From positions 159,447-223,446 of the forward strand of contig NZ_JAGXJN010000007.1 in assembly GCF_019091455.1 (NCBI RefSeq): a stretch of 64,000 nucleotides of DNA. Reading direction: 5' to 3'. This document shows, piece by piece, positions 60,103 to 64,000 of this stretch; position 1 is the stretch's first letter; every line of letters starts with the position of its first letter. The DNA is from Chitinophaga sp. GbtcB8 (GTDB lineage: Bacteria > Bacteroidota > Bacteroidia > Chitinophagales > Chitinophagaceae). The notes below the pieces were generated by a model. The model did not search any database. It saw only the letters and a list, made by a program, of their open reading frames with translations, and was not told the origin of the DNA. Both the position numbers and the translations under genes were made by a program.

Positions 60103-63024
60103 ATGTTAATACCTGTACGCATTGCAGCCGTCTGCCTATTGCTGGCCGGCCTTCAGCTGAAGACCCATGCCCAAACGGATTACACCACTATTATGGCTAA
60201 TGTTACCGCAGAAGCCAGAAGAGGTGTGAACATCAACACCCTGAACACTACCGTTACAAATCTTATGAATATGCTGAACGCCAACGGTACCTGGAGCGAT
60301 ATCACTTACAACGGGGATGTGCCCTATAATACACACGTAAGCCGCATCCGGACCATGGCCCTGGCATACTCACACAGCAGCAGCACACATTATAATTCCG
60401 CAGCATTGCTGAACAAGATAGTGCTGGCATTACGCTACTGGAACCAAACACTGTTTGATTCCGCTAACTGGTGGTATGACCAGATAGGCAATCCAAAACC
60501 ACTGGGACAGGCGCTGATCCTGATGCGGGGCGGCAGCCCCGGCCTGCCGCAAACCGTGGAGGACTCCGCCATTAATTACATGGTGCTCAGAGGCGGCACC
60601 CCTTCATCACAAACCGGCGCCAACCGGGTGGATATAGCCATGCACTGGATCTACCGGGGGGCGCTCACTGCTTCCGCCACGGTAGTGAATACCGGCGTAA
60701 CCCAGGCTTTTTCCACGCTGGCGCTGGTAAGCAGCGGCAGTGAAGGCATCAATTATGATTATGCTTTCCTGCAGCATGGCCCGGAGCTGCAAACACAGAC
60801 CTATGGCACCGTTTTCATCCAGGGCATCTATAATGTGGGGCTGTACATTGTGGGTACCTCCTATAGCATGACCACCGCTCAAAAGAATATTGCATTTATT
60901 TTCCTGCATAACAGCTTTTACGCGCCCGGCAGAAAGTTCTACAGTGACTTTAGCCTGATGGGCAGAAGCATTTCCCGCAGCGGCAGCAATAAAGGCATCG
61001 GCTACACGCTGGCGTCCATGGCCATTAAGGTAGACCCTGCGCATGCAGCTATTTTAAGGGACGACTCCCTGCGCGCAGCCGGGGCACAGCCACCAGGCTA
61101 TAACCTGGCCTATCCTTATCATATGCATTACTGGACCGGTGATTATACCCTTCATAACAGACCGGCCTATACGTTTTCTGTACGGGGTGTATCCAGCCGC
61201 ACTTACAGAACGGAAAGCATTAACGGGGAAAACCTGCTGGGTAAGTTCCTGGCAGACGGCGCTACGGATATACGGGTAAACGGCAATGAGTACTATAACA
61301 TTTTCCCGGTATGGGACTGGAACAAGGTGCCTGGTGTAACCATGCGCGAGTTTGCCACGCCGCAGCAGAACTCCTCCCATGTGTACGGCAGCACTGCTTT
61401 TACAGGCGGCGTGTCTGACAGCACTTACGGCGCCAGCGCTTACCAGCAGAACTATGTGGGTGTAACCGCAAAAAAAGCCTGGTTCTTTTTTGATAAGGAA
61501 GTGGTATGCCTGGGCGCAGGTATCAACAGCACAGCGGCTGAGAACATAACTACCTGCGTGAACCAGTGCCTGCTGAACGGCGCTGTAACGGTAAGCAGCG
61601 GGGGCGCTGTAAGTACGTTAGCCCCATCATCCCAGGTGAATTATTCGGGCAACCTGCAATGGATGCTGCATGACAGTATCGGGTATTTCTTTCCATCAGG
61701 GGGTAATATCACGGTAAGCAACCGGCTTCAAAGCGGCAACTGGTACACCATCAATCAAACCATGGCCAATGCCACGGTAACAGACAGCGTGTTCAAAGCA
61801 TCCATCAGCCATGGTGTGGCGCCGTCCAATGGCAAGTATGCATACGTTGTGGCGCCCGGGCTGCTAAGCGTAAATGATATGCAGGCGTACAACCTTTCCG
61901 CTATTAAGATCACGGCTAATGCAGATACCATACAGGCCGTGAGGCACCGGGGGCTGAAAATGATCCAGGCCATCTTCTATAAGGCCGGTACGCTTACAGA
62001 CAGCGCCTGGTCTGTTACGGTTGACAAACCCTGTGCTGTGCTGCTGAAAAATATTGACAGCGCGGTTGTTAGTTTGTCAATAGCAGATCCCTCACAGCAG
62101 GCCAACGCGGTGCTGGTATCTTTAACCACACCGGGTATTGGCAGTAACAAACAGCTATTGTGCGGCCTGCCGCAAGGCAACTATAGCGGGTCTTCCGCCC
62201 GTTTTGCCTTTAACAGCAACACGCATCTCACATCCCCTGACAGCCTGCTGCCTGTTGCAGATGCTTATGTGCGGGATGGCAGCTATGCCGGCACTAATTA
62301 TGGCACAGCCACATCACTGGTAGTAAAGAATGACGCGGTTGATTACGCCAGGCAAAGTTACCTGCGCTTTGACCTGCGCAGTGTAACACGCCCGGTGAGC
62401 AACGCAAAGCTACGGTTGTACGGCAGCGGGAATACGCAAACAAATACAGTGCAATGGGCTTTATATAAAGTGAATAACAATACCTGGCAGGAAACGGGTA
62501 TTACCTGGAACAACAAACCTGCGGGCGATACGCTGCTGGCCACCATCCAGGGCCAATCTGCCAAAGGCTACAGCGAATGGGATATTACGCAGGCTGTGAA
62601 CCGCCTGCCTGCAGATAGCTTGCTGTCGTTACAAATAACAGGCACTATATCCAACCCCAAGGGAGATGCTACTTTTAATGCAAGAGAAAGCGGTACAGTT
62701 GCCCGGCGGCCCTGTATTGTGCTGGATAATAATTCTCTGAGAACCACTGCCCCGGTTGCTGCTGTTACGCCTGTTGCGCAGGAAAAACCCATCGGGATTA
62801 AAATATACCCTAACCCGGTGGTGAACAGCTGTACTATTAAAACAGACCGTCCCATGCGGGAGATAATGGTGTTTGATGTGAACGGGAAAACAGTGAAGAC
62901 TATTTCCGGTATTAATACTTTGCAGTACCAGCTAAAGCTGGGAGATGTTGAAAAAGGGATCTATTTTATTTCCATAAAGGGAAAGGATTTCAGGGTAACG
63001 AAGGTGGTGAGTCACCCCTCTTAA
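60103..63024 (+). CDS. PL8 polysaccharide lyase (chondroitinase AC-like) with DNRLRE-type and T9SS domains
   Basis: The product has 973 residues with signal peptide AAVCLLLAGLQLKTHA. The alpha/alpha toroid and beta super-sandwich of PL8 span ~25-700. The candidate catalytic set is N174 (GANRVD), H225, Y234 (QHGPELQTQTYG), R288 and R292 (GRSISR) and E371 (YRTESING). These match the positions I recall for Pedobacter chondroitinase AC (N175, H225, Y234, R288, R292, E371). A DNRLRE/CBM-like domain follows (~720-880; LPVADAYVRDGSYAGTNYG), then a type A T9SS sorting domain (~896-973; IKIYPNPVVNS). It should be exported by T9SS and cut uronate-containing polymers such as chondroitin or hyaluronan. 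Confidence 0.93.
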   Translation: MLIPVRIAAVCLLLAGLQLKTHAQTDYTTIMANVTAEARRGVNINTLNTTVTNLMNMLNANGTWSDITYNGDVPYNTHVSRIRTMALAYSHSSSTHYNSAALLNKIVLALRYWNQTLFDSANWWYDQIGNPKPLGQALILMRGGSPGLPQTVEDSAINYMVLRGGTPSSQTGANRVDIAMHWIYRGALTASATVVNTGVTQAFSTLALVSSGSEGINYDYAFLQHGPELQTQTYGTVFIQGIYNVGLYIVGTSYSMTTAQKNIAFIFLHNSFYAPGRKFYSDFSLMGRSISRSGSNKGIGYTLASMAIKVDPAHAAILRDDSLRAAGAQPPGYNLAYPYHMHYWTGDYTLHNRPAYTFSVRGVSSRTYRTESINGENLLGKFLADGATDIRVNGNEYYNIFPVWDWNKVPGVTMREFATPQQNSSHVYGSTAFTGGVSDSTYGASAYQQNYVGVTAKKAWFFFDKEVVCLGAGINSTAAENITTCVNQCLLNGAVTVSSGGAVSTLAPSSQVNYSGNLQWMLHDSIGYFFPSGGNITVSNRLQSGNWYTINQTMANATVTDSVFKASISHGVAPSNGKYAYVVAPGLLSVNDMQAYNLSAIKITANADTIQAVRHRGLKMIQAIFYKAGTLTDSAWSVTVDKPCAVLLKNIDSAVVSLSIADPSQQANAVLVSLTTPGIGSNKQLLCGLPQGNYSGSSARFAFNSNTHLTSPDSLLPVADAYVRDGSYAGTNYGTATSLVVKNDAVDYARQSYLRFDLRSVTRPVSNAKLRLYGSGNTQTNTVQWALYKVNNNTWQETGITWNNKPAGDTLLATIQGQSAKGYSEWDITQAVNRLPADSLLSLQITGTISNPKGDATFNARESGTVARRPCIVLDNNSLRTTAPVAAVTPVAQEKPIGIKIYPNPVVNSCTIKTDRPMREIMVFDVNGKTVKTISGINTLQYQLKLGDVEKGIYFISIKGKDFRVTKVVSHPS

Positions 63025-63353
63025 GGCATTGTCACAACCTCGTATTTCAAATTCCATACTTTGATAGCTTCTAATATGGGTAGAAAAGCTAACCCCTTTT
63101 CAGATAACTTATATTCTACCCGTGGTGGTAATTCTTTATAAGCCATTCTTTCTAATAGTCCGTCTTCTTCCAGCTCTTTAAGCTGCTCCGTGAGTACTTT
63201 CCGTGTTATATGCGGTATGATGGCATCCAGCTGCCCAAAGCGAATGGTTCGTGTGCCAATTACATTTATGATTATTGGCTTCCATTTGTTGCCAATAGTA
63301 CCAATGGCTCTGGTAAATGGGCAATGCGAATTACAAAATCTTTCGTCTTTCAT
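63021..63353 (-). CDS. HxlR-family transcriptional regulator
   Basis: The product has 110 residues. It has the N-terminal CNSHCPFTRAIGTIGNKWKP with the conserved Cys, the HTH ITRKVLTEQLKELEEDGLLE, and the wing LPPRVEYKLSEKGLAFLP. It diverges from the SDR gene at 63461, which is its probable target, with a GTTACTAAATAGTAAC palindrome between them. Its stop overlaps the lyase stop region by four bases in convergent orientation. Confidence 0.93.
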   Translation of the reverse strand: MKDERFCNSHCPFTRAIGTIGNKWKPIIINVIGTRTIRFGQLDAIIPHITRKVLTEQLKELEEDGLLERMAYKELPPRVEYKLSEKGLAFLPILEAIKVWNLKYEVVTMP

Positions 63354-63369
63354 ATTTCTAAAATTTGTA

Positions 63370-63385
63370 GTTACTAAATAGTAAC
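63370..63385. promoter_or_regulatory. Palindrome GTTACTAAATAGTAAC, candidate HxlR operator
   Basis: A perfect palindrome with seven-base arms and a two-base centre lies 17 bases upstream of the HxlR ATG and 76 bases from the divergent SDR ATG. Half-sites GTTACT/AGTAAC recur beside the other HxlR gene (33746-33769). B. subtilis YodB, of the same family, binds TACT/AGTA-type half-sites as I recall. Confidence 0.6.
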
Positions 63386-63460
63386 CAGTATATACTTAAA
63401 TGGTTACAAAAATATACTATTAAAGGTACCTTCGCTAAACTAATTTAAAAAAATACGAAA

Positions 63461-64000
63461 ATGAGTAAATTAAAAAACAAAGTAGCCGTGATTACAGGCG
63501 GTAATAGCGGAATCGGGTTTGGTATTGCTGAAGCATTTAAAAACGAAGGTGCAGCCGGTGCAATCGCTGGAAGAAATGAGGCCACATTGAACAGTGCTGT
63601 TGAAACCCTGGGTAGTAATTTTATAGGTATAAAAGGAGACGTGACAAATCTTGATGACCTGGAGAACTTATTTAGGACTACGGCTGACAGGTTTGGTAAG
63701 ATAGACGCATTGGTAGTGAATGCTGGTGGCGTTGTGGACGGGATCCCATTGATGGCGATAACCGATGTAACGGAAGGAGGTTACGACCGCGATATGGACC
63801 TGAATTTAAAAAGCGCCTATTTCACCGTAAAAAAATCGCTTCCTTATTTAAATGACGGCGCCTCCATTATACTGATCGGGTCGAACGCCGCACACCGGGC
63901 TGCACCCGGAGCGACGATATATGCCGCTGCAAAAGCGGCCGTTATTTCATTGGCCCGAGGCTTATCGCTCGATTTATTGTCAAGGAGAATAAGGGTGAAT
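63461..64000 (+). CDS. SDR-family oxidoreductase, 3' end cut by the window edge
   Basis: From ATG 63461 180 codons are visible. The Rossmann motif is VAVITGGNSGIGFGIAEAF (TGxxxGIG), followed by NAG in ALVVNAGGVVD, and the catalytic Tyr and Lys appear as YAAAKAAV (YxxxK) with the Ser in IILIGSNAA. It is a classical SDR, probably ~245 residues when complete. Divergence from an HxlR regulator fits an aldehyde- or quinone-inducible reductase. Confidence 0.92.
   Translation, partial: MSKLKNKVAVITGGNSGIGFGIAEAFKNEGAAGAIAGRNEATLNSAVETLGSNFIGIKGDVTNLDDLENLFRTTADRFGKIDALVVNAGGVVDGIPLMAITDVTEGGYDRDMDLNLKSAYFTVKKSLPYLNDGASIILIGSNAAHRAAPGATIYAAAKAAVISLARGLSLDLLSRRIRVN

Overview
The window looks like a chromosomal segment of a Bacteroidota bacterium, most likely family Chitinophagaceae (Chitinophaga or a close relative). 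The reasons are two SusC/SusD polysaccharide utilization loci (PULs) led by ECF sigma/FecR pairs, a type IX secretion (T9SS) C-terminal sorting domain, MacB/FtsX-type permeases with a PadR partner, a BlaI-BlaR1 operon, several TAnnTTTG-type -7 boxes, and a near absence of Shine-Dalgarno sequences (one clear exception, at 51152). I saw no tRNA, rRNA, CRISPR array or intact insertion sequence.

1-11.2 kb is an accessory region. Two putative deaminase-fold effectors (complement <1-1183 and 6830-8407) carry different deaminase domains. They share a proline-rich leader ending in APVQ and basic stretches resembling nuclear localization signals. Between and around them lie a MacB/FtsX-like permease, a DoxX / carboxymuconolactone-decarboxylase-like / GNAT operon divergent from a MocR (GntR-aminotransferase) regulator with a direct-repeat operator, two NAD(P)-dependent oxidoreductases and an AraC regulator. 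No delivery machinery is visible here.

11.2-14.5 kb holds a PadR-permease operon with a good sigma-54-type promoter and an upstream cluster of TGTCC/GGACA sites. The permease at 1285-3660 has a weaker version of the same layout.

14.4-21.7 kb is a surface-glycan region: four glycosyltransferase-like genes and an MsbA-type exporter whose Walker B aspartate is replaced by valine, then about 1.2 kb of decayed DNA containing two glycosyltransferase remnants. 21.7-32.4 kb holds a CPA1-type Na+/H+ antiporter, Crp/Fnr and AraC regulators, a BlaI-BlaR1-outer-membrane-barrel operon with a palindrome inside its promoter, a choice-of-anchor I lipoprotein and an unknown protein. 32.6-34.1 kb has a PAP2 phosphatase, a DUF6194 protein and an HxlR regulator.

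34.2-48.3 kb is PUL 1: two tandemly duplicated ECF sigma genes, one FecR anti-sigma gene, SusC, SusD, a DUF6528-like lipoprotein, a GH20 hexosaminidase and a GH106-like glycoside hydrolase. 48.3-51.7 kb has a repeat protein that looks like a six-bladed beta-propeller, an internally deleted methyltransferase overlapping an AraC gene, and two AhpD/CMD-like genes. 51.8-63.0 kb is PUL 2: ECF sigma, FecR, SusC, a SusD with an inserted Gly-rich repeat, a DUF5017 lipoprotein and a PL8 lyase. The PL8 lyase has catalytic residues at the positions I recall for chondroitinase AC and ends in a T9SS domain, so PUL 2 probably handles a chondroitin- or hyaluronan-like uronate polymer. The window closes with an HxlR regulator divergent from a partial SDR gene. 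Functional calls come from reading motifs and from recalled families; no database search was run.
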